Source: Pseudomonas mucidolens
GTDB taxonomy: Bacteria > Pseudomonadota > Gammaproteobacteria > Pseudomonadales > Pseudomonadaceae
Reading direction: 5' to 3'
Assembly (NCBI RefSeq): GCF_900106045.1
Contig: NZ_LT629802.1
Coordinates: forward strand, 1,984,001-2,048,000
DNA: 64,000 bases
Shown: piece by piece, positions 18,131-29,061 of the stretch
Layout: the number at the start of each line of letters is the position of its first letter
Position numbering within the stretch: the stretch's first letter is position 1
Program-made: the position numbers and the translations under genes
Notes under the pieces: generated by a model
Told to the model about the DNA's origin: nothing
The model's database searches: none
The model's input: only the letters and a program-made list of their open reading frames with translations

Positions 18131-20371
18131 TTAGATTTTCCAGTCCAAACTTAGCGTCATCGTGCGTGGGTCACCCCAATAGACGCCATTGTAGAAGCCG
18201 ACGTTGTTGTAATATTTCTTATCGAAAAGATTGTTCACGTTCAACGACGCCGACAGGTTTTTGTCGAATTCGTAACGCGACATAAGATTCACCACCGCGT
18301 AAGCCTCCTGACGAATAGCCGTGCTCTGGGTGATGAGCTTTCCATCGGTGCCTCGCCCAACCGGACGCTGGGCATGACGATAGATGTCGCTCTGCCAGTT
18401 GACACCGGCGCCGACGGTCAACCCGCGCCACTGTCCCGGCAAGCGATAGGTGGTCGAAGCACGCAGCAGATTGAGGGGTTGGGCGGTGTTATTGCGTTCC
18501 TTGTCGCCGTTCACCGAGTGCGTATAGGTATAGCCCGCCTTCACGTTCCAGTCGGCGCGTAATTCTCCGGAAAGCTCCACTTCAAAACCTTGTACCTTGT
18601 TACCTTTACCGCCGGATTTGTAGTACTCCTCGCCTTGGGGGCCTGGCGGTACTGAGTCGTCAATTTCCGCCACATTGTCCTGGATCGTCCTGAATACAGC
18701 GCTGGAGAATGTCAGTCGGTCATTCAGCATGCTGCCTTTCAAGCCGATCTCGTAGCTTCTGCCAACAATCGGTTCAAGATACTTGTTGCTCACATCCTGT
18801 TCGGTCTGTGGCTTGAAGATGTCGGTGTAGCTGGCGTAAACGGTGAAATCCTGGTTGATGTCATAGAGCAAGCCTGCATAGGGCGTCCATACGTCCTTTT
18901 GGGTCTGGCCGCTGTGATTGATGCGTACCAATTGCCGGTCTTTATACTCGTAGCTTGAGCTGCTGGTTTTCCAGCTGCCATAACGACTGCCGAGCACGGC
19001 ATGCCAGTTGTCACTCAAGGAGAGGCGTGTCGCCAGGTAGCCGGCTTTTTGATAAGTGCTGGCCGTGTCGCCGTTCTGATCGGTGGTCTCATCGGCAAAC
19101 TCCGGGATATCACCCGTGTTGGCCCAGTCTGGAATGTGCAGATAGTCGACCGGCAACTTGCCACTGACGATGTACGGCGAGGAATCCCGGTGGCGGGCCT
19201 GGCCGTAACCGAACATGGCTTCGTGTTCACGGCCTAGTAAGGAGTAGGAACCCGCGACGTTGAAGTCCACGGCATCCATTTTGTCATCACCCTTGAAGTG
19301 TCTGCTGTAGGCACTGATGCCGCTGCGGTCGGGATTCGGATAGCCGCCGCCGCCGTAGTACACCTTGCCATCGGTTTCACTTTCGCGATGGGTGTAGGCC
19401 GCCTTCAAACGCCAGTCGTTGCTCAGGCGTTGGTCCAGGGTTGCGAACAGCGTACGGTCGGTAAGCGGCCAATTACTCCATGAGGTGGTGATGTTGTTCG
19501 AGCGCGGCATGTTGGCCTTGCCGCCCAACGAATTCCAGTAGGGCACGCTCCCCCAGGTTGCGCCTTCAATCTGCTTGTCCTGGTAGTCATAACCTACCGC
19601 GAGAACCGTGTCTTCAGTCAGGTCGGCTTCCAGAATGCCGTAGCCCACCTTGCGTTCCAGCGCATAACGATCGCGGAAGGACTTGCTGTCGCGATAGGCC
19701 AGCACCGTACGCCCGCGCAAACGTCCGTCGAACCCCAGCGGCCCGCCGACATCGACGTAGCTGTAGTAATTATCATAGCTGCCGGCGCTGGCGCCGACCT
19801 TGGCTGCCCAATCAGCGGTGGGACGCTTGCGCACCATATTGATGGTGCCTGACGGGTCGCCCGCGCCGGTGGTCAGGCCGGTGGCACCACGCACCACTTC
19901 AATGCGGTCATAGATGATCGTGTCGGAATCCGATTTCAAACCGGAGAACGTGTTGAGCATTCCGTCGATCTGGAAGTTCTGGATGCTGTAGCCCCGGGAA
20001 TAGAAGTTGAAACGCTCGGAGTCGTTGCGCTGCACCACCACGCCCGTGGTCTGGTTCATCACCTCGCTCAATGAACCGAGCTTGAAGTCATCCATCTGTT
20101 GGCGAGTGACCACCGAAACCGATTGCGGGGTTTCCTTGATCGAGAGATTCAGCCGTGTCGCGGTGCTCATGGCACCTGTCGTATAGGATCCGGTGTCTTC
20201 GGTGGCGGAGCCAAGGTTGTCGGCGGTGATATGGGTGCTGACCAGCTCCAGGACGCTGGCGGAATCGTTGCGTTCTCGAGTGACGGCGTTTTCAGCCAGT
20301 AAATCCGGGCTCAGTACCCCGCTGAAAAGCCCGACAGTCAAGGTCATGGAACGGGTAATAGGCGCGAACAT
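18131..20371 (-). CDS. TonB-dependent ferric-siderophore receptor (FpvA/FoxA class)
   Basis: 746 residues from the ATG at 20371 with AAGGAG 9 bases upstream. Signal-like N-terminus, then a plug domain containing SIKETPQSVSVVTRQQMDDF, GYSIQNFQIDGM and DRIEVVRGATGLTTGAGDPSGTINMVRKRP, a pattern typical of siderophore receptors. The 22-strand barrel follows, ending with the aromatic-terminated strand MTLSLDWKI. There is no N-terminal STN signalling domain and no sigma/anti-sigma pair beside it, so direct Fur control through the box at 20451 is likely. The siderophore ligand cannot be told; its hydroxamate or pyoverdine class is guesswork. Confidence 0.92.
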   Translation of the reverse strand: MFAPITRSMTLTVGLFSGVLSPDLLAENAVTRERNDSASVLELVSTHITADNLGSATEDTGSYTTGAMSTATRLNLSIKETPQSVSVVTRQQMDDFKLGSLSEVMNQTTGVVVQRNDSERFNFYSRGYSIQNFQIDGMLNTFSGLKSDSDTIIYDRIEVVRGATGLTTGAGDPSGTINMVRKRPTADWAAKVGASAGSYDNYYSYVDVGGPLGFDGRLRGRTVLAYRDSKSFRDRYALERKVGYGILEADLTEDTVLAVGYDYQDKQIEGATWGSVPYWNSLGGKANMPRSNNITTSWSNWPLTDRTLFATLDQRLSNDWRLKAAYTHRESETDGKVYYGGGGYPNPDRSGISAYSRHFKGDDKMDAVDFNVAGSYSLLGREHEAMFGYGQARHRDSSPYIVSGKLPVDYLHIPDWANTGDIPEFADETTDQNGDTASTYQKAGYLATRLSLSDNWHAVLGSRYGSWKTSSSSYEYKDRQLVRINHSGQTQKDVWTPYAGLLYDINQDFTVYASYTDIFKPQTEQDVSNKYLEPIVGRSYEIGLKGSMLNDRLTFSSAVFRTIQDNVAEIDDSVPPGPQGEEYYKSGGKGNKVQGFEVELSGELRADWNVKAGYTYTHSVNGDKERNNTAQPLNLLRASTTYRLPGQWRGLTVGAGVNWQSDIYRHAQRPVGRGTDGKLITQSTAIRQEAYAVVNLMSRYEFDKNLSASLNVNNLFDKKYYNNVGFYNGVYWGDPRTMTLSLDWKI

Positions 20372-20450
20372 CGCGGCGAACTCCTTGTCGTCTATGAAAA
20401 AATGCCATTGGCACAAAGACGAAAGGAGCGGGGGAACTTTACCGACAAAC

Positions 20451-20466
20451 GAGAATAATTATTATC
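20451..20466 (-). promoter_or_regulatory. Fur box upstream of the siderophore receptor
   Basis: On the minus strand GATAATAATTATTCTC, close to the 6-1-6 Fur consensus, 80 bases upstream of the receptor start. Confidence 0.75.
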
Positions 20467-20521
20467 TTTGCATTGCAAAGCGCCGGGTTTCACCGCGTTG
20501 CGCGTGTGAAACCCGGATCCT

Positions 20522-22267
20522 TCAAGGTTGCTTCACAACGGCCACGGGCGGGTTGACCTTGGGTTTGATCAGGCTGAAATCGATCAATGCCCTTTGTTTG
20601 CGCTCATAAGGATTGCCGATCAGCAGTGGCCGCGGCTGGAAGTTGTCGCTGATCAGGCTGCGACTGTGGTCCAGTTCGTCGAAACTCAAGCCGGCCATGT
20701 CGGCCCAGGTGTGAATCAACTGCGAGCTGCTGTAGGGCCGTTGCAGGTCGCCCTGAACATTCCAGCCATGATTGGCGCGCCATTTGGGCGAGGCCCACGT
20801 CATGAACGGAATGGTGTACATCGGCGCCGTCGGCTTGCCTTCGTTGCGCCCCAAGGTGCTATGTCCCACCGAGTCGAACACATCTTCGCCGTGGTCGGAG
20901 AGGTACATCAAGAAACCATTGGGATCGGTCTTGGCGTAGTCTTTGATCAGGCTCGACACCACGAAATCGTTGTATAGCACCGCGTTGTCATAGCTGTTGT
21001 AGGTCGGCAACTGGTCGTCACGCACACCGTCCGGAACGCCTTGGCGGTCGGTGAACTTATCGAAGCTCGACGGGTAGCGATACTGATAGCTCATGTGCGT
21101 GCCCAGCAGATGCACGACGATGAATTTACGCTCGGCCGTGTCGCTCAGCGCCTTGGAGAACGGCGCCAACACATCGCCGTCGTACTGCCGGGCGTTCTGG
21201 TTGCGGTTGTTATTCAGGTACACCTGCTCGTCAGCCTGTTCGGAAAACGTCGTCAGCATGGTGTTGCGCTTGGTCATGGTCTGTTGGTTGGTGATCCAGA
21301 AAGTCTTGTAACCCGCCTGTTTCATCACGCTGACAATGGAGGGTGTCTTGAGGTACAGGTCAGGGTTGTCTTCATCGGCGAAGGTCAGCACCTGTTGCAG
21401 CGCTTCGATGGTGTAGGGGCGCGGCGTGATGACGTTATCGAACACATCCAATTGGCTGCGCAGCTTGTCCAGCTCCGGCGTGGTAGTGCGCGGGTAGCCA
21501 TAGAGGCTCATGCGCTGACGGTTGGTCGACTCGCCGATCACCAGCACCAAGGTGGACGGTTGGCCCGCGGTGCGGTCCTTTAGGTTGCTCAGGGGCGGGA
21601 TCTTGCTGACGTTGTCCAGCATGCCTTGCATATTGTTCAACTGCTCGGTGTAGCGGCGGTAGGCGACAATCATCTGCCAGGGCACGGCCGGCTCAATGCG
21701 GGTTTCGAAACGATCGATGGCCAGCTCCATGGTTTCGCTTTTGGCAATCTGCTTGATCAGCGGGTAGCCGATCACCGCGACTACAATCGCCGCGGCCGCA
21801 AGCATGGCCTGGCCTCGTGGCAGATAGACCGGGCGCAGGCGTGTCCACAGGAATATCGCCAAGGCAGTGTGGGCAATGAATGCCAGCACAATCCACCAGG
21901 CAAAGTACTGGGTGGCGTATTCGCCGGCTTCAGAGATGTTCGACTCGAACATGATGAAGATGACGCTTTGGGAAAATTCCTGCTGGTAGATAAAGAAATA
22001 GCCCAGGCTGGCCATGGAGCAGGCCCACAATACGACGCCAATCAACGCCGCAAGCAGACGGGTACGCCGCGGGAACAGCAGCATCGGCGCGAGCCACAGT
22101 GCGCTCATGAAGAATGCCTGGCGAAAACCGCTGAAGCCGGAAGTGCCGGTCAGTTGTATCAGCAGTTGGGTAATCCCGGAAAAGTACCAGAAAAACAGAA
22201 ACATCCAGCCAAGGCCGGCCCAATCAAATCCTTTCGCAGACTTAGTGCTGCGTTTGAACATCGCCAT
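20522..22267 (-). CDS. cptA: Phosphoethanolamine transferase, CptA-like
   Basis: 581 residues. Five N-terminal membrane segments (about residues 20-180) precede a periplasmic sulfatase-fold domain with the metal/nucleophile motif VLVIGESTNRQRMSLYGY (Thr nucleophile), the distal YLSDHGEDVFDS and H in VGHS. Members transfer phosphoethanolamine to lipid A or core heptose and affect cationic peptide resistance. CptA is preferred over EptA because of the GESTNRQRMSLYGY context and Pseudomonas precedent; the target sugar is not proven. Confidence 0.85.
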   Translation of the reverse strand: MAMFKRSTKSAKGFDWAGLGWMFLFFWYFSGITQLLIQLTGTSGFSGFRQAFFMSALWLAPMLLFPRRTRLLAALIGVVLWACSMASLGYFFIYQQEFSQSVIFIMFESNISEAGEYATQYFAWWIVLAFIAHTALAIFLWTRLRPVYLPRGQAMLAAAAIVVAVIGYPLIKQIAKSETMELAIDRFETRIEPAVPWQMIVAYRRYTEQLNNMQGMLDNVSKIPPLSNLKDRTAGQPSTLVLVIGESTNRQRMSLYGYPRTTTPELDKLRSQLDVFDNVITPRPYTIEALQQVLTFADEDNPDLYLKTPSIVSVMKQAGYKTFWITNQQTMTKRNTMLTTFSEQADEQVYLNNNRNQNARQYDGDVLAPFSKALSDTAERKFIVVHLLGTHMSYQYRYPSSFDKFTDRQGVPDGVRDDQLPTYNSYDNAVLYNDFVVSSLIKDYAKTDPNGFLMYLSDHGEDVFDSVGHSTLGRNEGKPTAPMYTIPFMTWASPKWRANHGWNVQGDLQRPYSSSQLIHTWADMAGLSFDELDHSRSLISDNFQPRPLLIGNPYERKQRALIDFSLIKPKVNPPVAVVKQP

Positions 22268-22417
22268 CCAGCGTTCTCACCCGATAATTTTGGAAATCAG
22301 CGCGCTGAAAGCACGCAATCAAGGCCACCCATAAGAGGGGCAGCCTGCTGGCGTGGGATTATCGGGTAGGGCGTGTGAAAACTTTGTGAGGGTTTTCCGG
22401 GGGATACGAGCTTTGAC

Positions 22418-22594
22418 TCAGATGAGCGCGGGACGCGGTTCCGCAGGCAGATTCAGCTGGCCCTGCAGGTGCGCGCGCAGACGCAATACTTCCTCTTGCA
22501 GCTGGTCGCGTTCGTCTTTCAACTGGTGCAACTCATCGCGTCGAATGGTGACGTAAAGGGTCTGTGGCGGGCGTGTCATCGATACAGTGCTCAT
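22418..22594 (-). CDS. Small helical protein, 58 residues
   Basis: Start ATG at 22594 with GAGGTAA 4 bases upstream and stop TGA at 22418. The protein begins MSTVSMTRPPQTLYVTIRRDE and continues as a charged amphipathic helix rich in Leu heptads (ELHQLKDERDQLQEEVLRLR, residues 21-40), with a Pro-rich tail. This predicts a short coiled coil. Not assignable to a named family, but codon usage and ribosome site support translation. Confidence 0.7.
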   Translation of the reverse strand: MSTVSMTRPPQTLYVTIRRDELHQLKDERDQLQEEVLRLRAHLQGQLNLPAEPRPALI

Positions 22595-22864
22595 TGCTTA
22601 CCTCGCAAATAGCCGGTGTGTCGCGGTGCCAGAGCGCTTGAGTCGAGGCTCTCGGCAGCAGTCAGGCCAATTCTGATTTCTTTTTTGGCATAATGGAACT
22701 TTTTTATTTTTTATGGTCACTGTGACTTTTTGCTCGGCGATGGTGAAACGATGGCCTTTTTTTGTCATGAAACTCATGTGATTGGCGCCTGACTAATCCC
22801 TCATGAGCCTCATTGCGCTATAAACTATTGCACACATTTTATTTGTAGTTGGGAGCATCAATAC

Positions 22865-23841
<977 letters not shown>

Positions 23842-23845
<4 letters not shown>

Positions 23846-25365
23846 CCGCCAACGGCAAGAAACCCAAGGCCGAACCCGCTCCACCGACCACCTTGTTCCT
23901 GTTTGGCGCCCACGGCGACCTGGTCAAGCGCCTGCTGATGCCGGCGTTGTATAACCTCAGTCGTGATGGTTTGCTGGGTGATGGCTTGCGCATTGTTGGC
24001 GTGGACCATAACGCCATCAGCGATGTCGACTTCGCCAAGAAGCTTGAAGACTTCATCCGCACCGAGGCCGCCAGCAAGATCAAGGGGAATGCCGAAAACG
24101 CCTTGGACCCGCAATTGTGGGAGCAATTGGCCAAGGGCATCAGCTACGTACAAGGCGACTTTCTCGACGACACGACCTATGCCGATATCGCGCGGAAAAT
24201 CGCCGAGAGCGGCACCGGCAATGCGGTGTTTTATTTGGCCACGGCACCGCGCTTCTTCGGTGAAGTGGTGCAGCGCCTGGGGCGCGCCAACCTGCTGGAA
24301 GAAAGTCCCGAGGCTTTCCGTCGCGTGGTGATCGAAAAGCCCTTCGGTTCGGACCTGGCCACGGCCGAGGCGCTGAACGCTTGCCTGCTCAAGGTCATGA
24401 CGGAAAAGCAGATCTACCGTATCGACCATTACCTGGGCAAGGAGACGGTACAGAACATCCTGATCAGCCGTTTTTCCAACGTGCTGTTCGAAGCCTTCTG
24501 GAACAATCACTACATTGACCATGTACAAATCACCGCGGCCGAAACTGTCGGCGTGGAGACCCGTGGCAGCTTTTTCGAAACGACTGGCACCTTGCGCGAC
24601 ATGGTGCCTAACCACCTGTTCCAATTGTTGGCGATGATTGCCATGGAGCCACCGGCTGCATTTGGCGCCGATGCGGTGCGTGGGGAAAAGGCCAAGGTGA
24701 TTGGTGCGATACGTCCGTGGTCGGTGGAGGATGCGCGGGCCAACTCGGTCCGTGGCCAATACACCGCGGGCGAGATCGCCGGCAAGGCATTGCCGGGATA
24801 CCGTGAAGAAGCCTACGTCGCACCCGACAGCAGCACCGAAACCTTCGTCGCCCTCAAAGTCATGATCGACAACTGGCGCTGGGTCGGGGTGCCGTTCTAC
24901 CTGCGTACCGGCAAACGCATGAGCGTTCGTGATACGGAAATCGTCATCTGCTTCAAGCCGGCGCCGTATGCGCAATTTCGCGACACGGAAGTGGACGAAC
25001 TCAAGCCGACCTACCTCAAGATCCAGATCCAGCCCAATGAAGGCATGTGGTTCGACTTGCTGGCGAAGAAACCTGGGCCGACCCTCGACATGGCCAATAT
25101 CGAGCTGGGGTTTGCCTACAAGGATTTCTTCGAAATGCAGCCGTCAACGGGCTACGAAGCGCTGATATATGATTGTCTGACCGGTGACCAGACATTGTTT
25201 CAGCGCGCCGACAACATCGAAAACGGCTGGCGTGCGGTGCAGCCCTTTCTCGATGCCTGGAAAGAAGATGACGGGATACAGGCCTATAAGGCTGGCGAGG
25301 ATGGACCGGCGGCGGCGGATGCGTTGCTGGCCCGCGACGGCCACGCCTGGCATCGCCTCGGATGA
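23842..25365 (+). CDS. zwf: Glucose-6-phosphate 1-dehydrogenase
   Basis: 507 residues, full length. Rossmann-type [20 protein letters not shown], active-site [13 protein letters not shown] with the catalytic His context, and [10 protein letters not shown]. Feeds the Entner-Doudoroff and pentose phosphate routes with NADPH. ATGA overlaps with gnd upstream and the HAD gene downstream show tight coupling; a second zwf copy with edd/glk is usual elsewhere in pseudomonads. Confidence 0.97.
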
Positions 25366-26186
25366 GTGACGAAAGGAATCATCCCATCCGTTTTTTGTTG
25401 AGTGATATGGACGGTACGCTGTTACTGCCCGATCACAGCCTCAGCCAACGCACGATTGCCGCGGTCCGCGCCTTGCGCGAGGCTGGAGTGTTTTTCAGCC
25501 TGGCCACCGGGCGCCCGCCGAGGGCCATGTTGCAGCAGATCGAAGCGCTTGGGGTCGACGTACCCACGGCGGGGTTCAATGGCGGCACGCTCGTCAATCC
25601 GGACGGCAGCATTCTGGTCGCTCACCATTTGCCGGTGGCGGCGGCGTTGATTGTCTTGGCGTTGTTTTCAGCACATCCCGACGTGGAAGTCTGGGTGTTT
25701 GCCGATGGCGACTGGTTGTTGCGTGATCCAACAGGGCCGATGGTTCCTCGGGAACAACAAGGCCTGGGATACGCGCCGGTGGTGGTGGAGAGTTTTGAGC
25801 CGTTCCTGGATCGGATCGACAAGATTGTCGCTGCCAGCCTCAATGCGCAGCTGCTGATTGAGCTGGAAGCGCAATTACAGCCCAGCGTCGAGGGGCAGGC
25901 CCAGGTGTCTCGTTCGCAACCCGTGTATCTCGACGTGACGGCGATGAAAGCCAACAAAGGCGAGGCGTTGGCAACTCTGGCGGCACATTTGGGCGTGCCG
26001 ATGGAACAGACTGCGGCCATCGGTGACGGCGGCAACGACCCGGCAATGTTTCACGTCGCCGGCTTGTCGATTGCCATGGGGCAGGCTGAAGAAACGGTCA
26101 AGCGCCAAGCGACGGTAGTCACCGGCAGTAATGTGGAAGACGGCGTGGCCGAGGCGATTGAGCGGTTTATTCTGTCGGGCCGATAA
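25362..26186 (+). CDS. Cof-type HAD-superfamily hydrolase
   Basis: 274 residues. HAD motif I SDMDGTLL (D15, D17), motif II SLATGRPP, Lys in MKANKGEAL and motif III AIGDGGNDPAMF, with a C2b cap typical of Cof/YbiV sugar-phosphate phosphatases. Its coupling to zwf suggests a role in clearing a sugar phosphate (for example a toxic lactone or 2-deoxy product), which is inference. Confidence 0.88.
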   Translation: MSDERNHPIRFLLSDMDGTLLLPDHSLSQRTIAAVRALREAGVFFSLATGRPPRAMLQQIEALGVDVPTAGFNGGTLVNPDGSILVAHHLPVAAALIVLALFSAHPDVEVWVFADGDWLLRDPTGPMVPREQQGLGYAPVVVESFEPFLDRIDKIVAASLNAQLLIELEAQLQPSVEGQAQVSRSQPVYLDVTAMKANKGEALATLAAHLGVPMEQTAAIGDGGNDPAMFHVAGLSIAMGQAEETVKRQATVVTGSNVEDGVAEAIERFILSGR

Positions 26187-26203
26187 TCTGAAACTACGAA
26201 GCG

Positions 26204-26231
26204 GTGGCGAACGCGTCAGAACGTTCGCCAC
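26204..26231. terminator. Stem-loop after the gnd-zwf-HAD unit
   Basis: Perfect 10-bp stem GTGGCGAACG/CGTTCGCCAC with an 8-base loop, 18 bases after the stop; no T run. Confidence 0.5.
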
Positions 26232-26347
26232 TTGCCTGGTTTCAGTCTAAATAACTACGCAGATGCCATCGCCGATGTAACGACTGGACGATCACTCTTA
26301 TCGAACAGTTGATCGATAATCTCGATCATCAAGTAACAGTGCGTCAA

Positions 26348-26608
26348 TTACTTGGGCATTACCCAGCCTTGCAACTGATAGCCCTCTTTGTCGAGTTCAG
26401 CGCGCGCTTCTAACAGCAGGTCTTCAAGTTGCGCTGGATCGGTGTAGGCGCTGGAAGACAGTTGTTTGCTGCCAATCCGGGTATTAGTGCGGTCGATGAC
26501 GGAAAGCGACAGCGCGCCGTTACCGTCGTGCCAGGCTATGCACTGAAAGGGCTGAAAAGCACGGTCTGCGATCAAAAGAGCTTCGTTGATGCGGAGCGGG
26601 GCGTTCAT
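26348..26608 (-). CDS. Small conserved-looking protein, unknown
   Basis: 86 residues, soluble. Begins MNAPLRINEALLIADRAFQPFQCIAWHD and shows an alternating beta pattern followed by a helix (DPAQLEDLLLEARAELDKEGY). GAGAGAAGA precedes the start. No function recognised. Confidence 0.68.
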   Translation of the reverse strand: MNAPLRINEALLIADRAFQPFQCIAWHDGNGALSLSVIDRTNTRIGSKQLSSSAYTDPAQLEDLLLEARAELDKEGYQLQGWVMPK

Positions 26609-26949
26609 GGGGTCTTCTCTCTAAATGCCCAATCAAATGAGGTGCCGTCGGTTGGGCGTACCGTTCGGCTCGTACTTGTACTGATGCACGAAGGCAGGGT
26701 ACGGGTCACATCTTAGAGCAACTATTTTCAACTTTTCGTGATTAACGTCATGTAAGAGGTGCTTTTGAAAGCTTGTGAAAGATAAGAAGTGCGGCGATTT
26801 AACGCACCCATTGACTAAAAGAATAGCCAAGGGCGAGTTTATCGCGAAACGATACAAGAGCCGCGTCAAGGTTTTGCTAGGGTTGTCAAAGGCTATCCCA
26901 AACTATTGTTTTTAAATAACTTTAATGTTTTTGACGCCAAGGAAAAGTC
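26609..26949. other. 341-bp AT-rich intergenic region between divergent genes
   Basis: Contains the divergent start regions of the 86-residue gene and the sigma-54 activator. The stretch 26880-26945 is clearly AT-rich and probably holds the activator promoter. I see no GG-N10-GC element or other defined operator. Confidence 0.5.
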
Positions 26950-28275
26950 ATGATTGAGTCCCCTGCGTTGCGCAGCTTGCTCGTCGTCGATCCGTGTGAT
27001 GATTGTCATCGATTATTGCCAGGGTTAAAGGCGGCAGGCTGGGCTGTCGACAGCAGTACGTTGGCGGCAGTCGGGGAGCGTACCTGTGACGTCGGGCTGT
27101 TGCGTTTGCAGCCGTTTCACCTGGAGCGCCCGGAAGCGGTCAAGGAACTGATCACGCGTAGCGGCACGGAGTGGATCGCGGTGCTCAGCCCGGAGGTATT
27201 GCTGCTGCAGAACGTTGGCGATTTTGTCTGCGAATGGTTTTTTGACTTTCATACCTTGCCGTTTGACGTATCGCGGGTCCAGGTGACACTGGGCAGGGCT
27301 TTTGGCATGGCACGGTTGCGTGGCAAAGGCGCGACTCAGGTTCACGATTCGGCGCACGAACTGCTCGGAGACAGCCGGCCGATCCGCGAATTACGCAAGT
27401 TGCTGGCCAAACTCGCGCCCACCGAATCGCCGATCCTGATTCGTGGGGACAGTGGCACCGGCAAGGAGTTGGTCGCCAAGACCCTGCACCGGCAATCTCA
27501 GCGTCACGCCAAGCCTTTTGTGGCGATCAATTGTGGGGCGATTCCCGAACATCTGATTCAGTCCGAACTCTTCGGACATGAAAAAGGCGCATTCACTGGC
27601 GCCCACCAACGCAAGGTGGGGCGCATCGAGGCAGCGCACGGCGGCACTTTGTTTCTGGATGAAATTGGCGACTTGCCGATGGAGTTGCAGGCCAACCTGC
27701 TGCGGTTCCTGCAGGAAAAACACATCGAACGTGTCGGTGGCTGTCAGCCGATTCCAGTGGATGTCAGGGTGTTGGCGGCGACTCATGTGGACCTGGAAGC
27801 GGCCATCGAGAAGGGCTTGTTCCGGGAAGACTTGTATTACCGGTTGAATGTCCTGCAAGTCCTGACCGCGCCCTTGCGTGACCGGCACGGTGATATTGGC
27901 ATGTTGGCCAACCACTTTTCTCGCTTCTACAGCCAGGAAATCGGCCGCCGTCCGCGCAGCTTCAGCGATGACGCGCTGGACGCCATGGGCAAGCATGGCT
28001 GGCCGGGGAACGTCCGCGAGTTGGCCAACCGCGTGCGGCGGGGCCTGGTACTGGCAGAAGGACGCCAAATCGAAGCAGACGACCTTGGCTTGCAAGGCCG
28101 GCAGGCAATCGCACTGCCCATGGCCACATTGGAAGATTACAAACACCGCGCCGAACGTCAGGCGTTGTGCGATGTGCTTAACCGGCATAGCGACAATATG
28201 AGCCTCGCCGCGCGTGTGCTGGGCGTTTCCCGGCCCACGTTCTACCGGTTGCTGCACAAACACCAGATCCGCTAG
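26950..28275 (+). CDS. Sigma-54 enhancer-binding regulator, VpsR/FleQ-like
   Basis: 441 residues. A VpsR-type degenerate receiver (residues 1-130; [17 protein letters not shown] lacks a standard phospho-acceptor context) is followed by an AAA+ domain with Walker A GDSGTGKE (166-173), an intact sigma-54 contact loop GAFTGA (213-218) and Walker B TLFLDEIG (233-240). A Fis-type HTH is at the C-terminus ([17 protein letters not shown]). VpsR and FleQ relatives bind c-di-GMP and switch on biofilm matrix genes. The gene faces the fap operon across an accessory region, and fapA has a sigma-54-type promoter candidate, so it is a plausible fap activator (inference). Confidence 0.88.
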   Translation: MIESPALRSLLVVDPCDDCHRLLPGLKAAGWAVDSSTLAAVGERTCDVGLLRLQPFHLERPEAVKELITRSGTEWIAVLSPEVLLLQNVGDFVCEWFFDFHTLPFDVSRVQVTLGRAFGMARLRGKGATQVHDSAHELLGDSRPIRELRKLLAKLAPTESPILIRGDSGTGKELVAKTLHRQSQRHAKPFVAINCGAIPEHLIQSELFGHEKGAFTGAHQRKVGRIEAAHGGTLFLDEIGDLPMELQANLLRFLQEKHIERVGGCQPIPVDVRVLAATHVDLEAAIEKGLFREDLYYRLNVLQVLTAPLRDRHGDIGMLANHFSRFYSQEIGRRPRSFSDDALDAMGKHGWPGNVRELANRVRRGLVLAEGRQIEADDLGLQGRQAIALPMATLEDYKHRAERQALCDVLNRHSDNMSLAARVLGVSRPTFYRLLHKHQIR

Positions 28276-28659
28276 GGCGGGTGAGTTAGAGCAGGGCTTT
28301 TTCGTGCTCGCTCTTGTCAGATACGAAAACCAGTGATTAAACGGATTAAGGTTTGAGTTGCAGGGCGGTGTAACACTTCCCTCCTTGGGCTGGATTTCGG
28401 CCCTCTTCAAGTTTCTGTTAGAGCATTCGTAAAACAGCCCGTCGCTGCTTATCGCAAAGAATTATATAAAACTGTCAACTTTGACAGTAGAAACCTCTCC
28501 GCGAATACGTATATTCAGTTGCATGTACATCGTTAGCAGGGAGAACGTTAGGGGTTGGGCCGAGTTGAAGTGAATTCCGACAACCCGATATTGGTGAAAA
28601 GGCGAACATCGTAATCAACGAGCGTGTGTGATCCTCGTGCCTAAAAAAGGAGTTTGAAC
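28276..28659 (+). other. 384-bp regulatory intergenic region
   Basis: No gene seen. Holds the lux/las-type box at 28472-28487, a TATATT -10 candidate at 28510-28515 and a long leader of about 140 bases before the secreted-protein gene. Confidence 0.55.
28472..28487 (+). promoter_or_regulatory. lux/las-type box 1 (CT-N12-AG palindrome)
   Basis: CTGTCAACTTTGACAG; the palindrome extends to 18 bp with A and T flanks (arms ACTGTCAA/TTGACAGT). The centre lies 42-43 bases before the start point predicted from TATATT at 28510-28515, the geometry of LuxR-activated promoters. An almost identical copy lies at 32332-32347. Confidence 0.68.
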
Positions 28660-29061
28660 ATGAACACCAAATCCAAGTTTCCTGGTGTCTGTTTTCTGAG
28701 CATCGCTATGTTGGGTTTACCCAGTTACGCGCATGCAGAAAGTTCCATTGTTGTAGGCGAAAAGGCTGATGCGAGATGCCTAGACAGCTGGAACCAAAGC
28801 TCTGCATCCAAAACGTGTTCTAATACGGTGACCAAGCAGTCCTCCAGCAACCCCTATGCATGCACCCTTGATACCACCTGCAAGGGGATAGCGAAAGACG
28901 TTTCGGCAGGGGAACTCACAGGGGAGTACGGCCGGCGTGTTTATCTCCAAACAGGCAGGACCAAAGGAAGTTATCTTTTTCACGTGCATCTGCTTCAACG
29001 CGCTATAAATTGCGATGGAGAAGTGAAGGTCGGAACGCTCGAAACAGGCCCTTCATGCTAG
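28660..29061 (+). CDS. Secreted Cys-rich protein, unknown family
   Basis: 133 residues from the ATG at 28660 with AAGGAG 7 bases upstream. Signal peptide MNTKSKFPGVCFLSIAMLGL continuing to AHA. The mature protein has six Cys (ARC, KTC, YAC, TTC, INC, PSC), enough for three disulfides, arranged around CLDSWNQSSASKTC and a late LLQRAINCDGEVKVG. The last element faintly recalls the DG-turn of cyanovirin-N-like lectins, but this is too weak to use as a name. The lux-type box 1 upstream suggests LuxR control. Confidence 0.72.
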   Translation: MNTKSKFPGVCFLSIAMLGLPSYAHAESSIVVGEKADARCLDSWNQSSASKTCSNTVTKQSSSNPYACTLDTTCKGIAKDVSAGELTGEYGRRVYLQTGRTKGSYLFHVHLLQRAINCDGEVKVGTLETGPSC

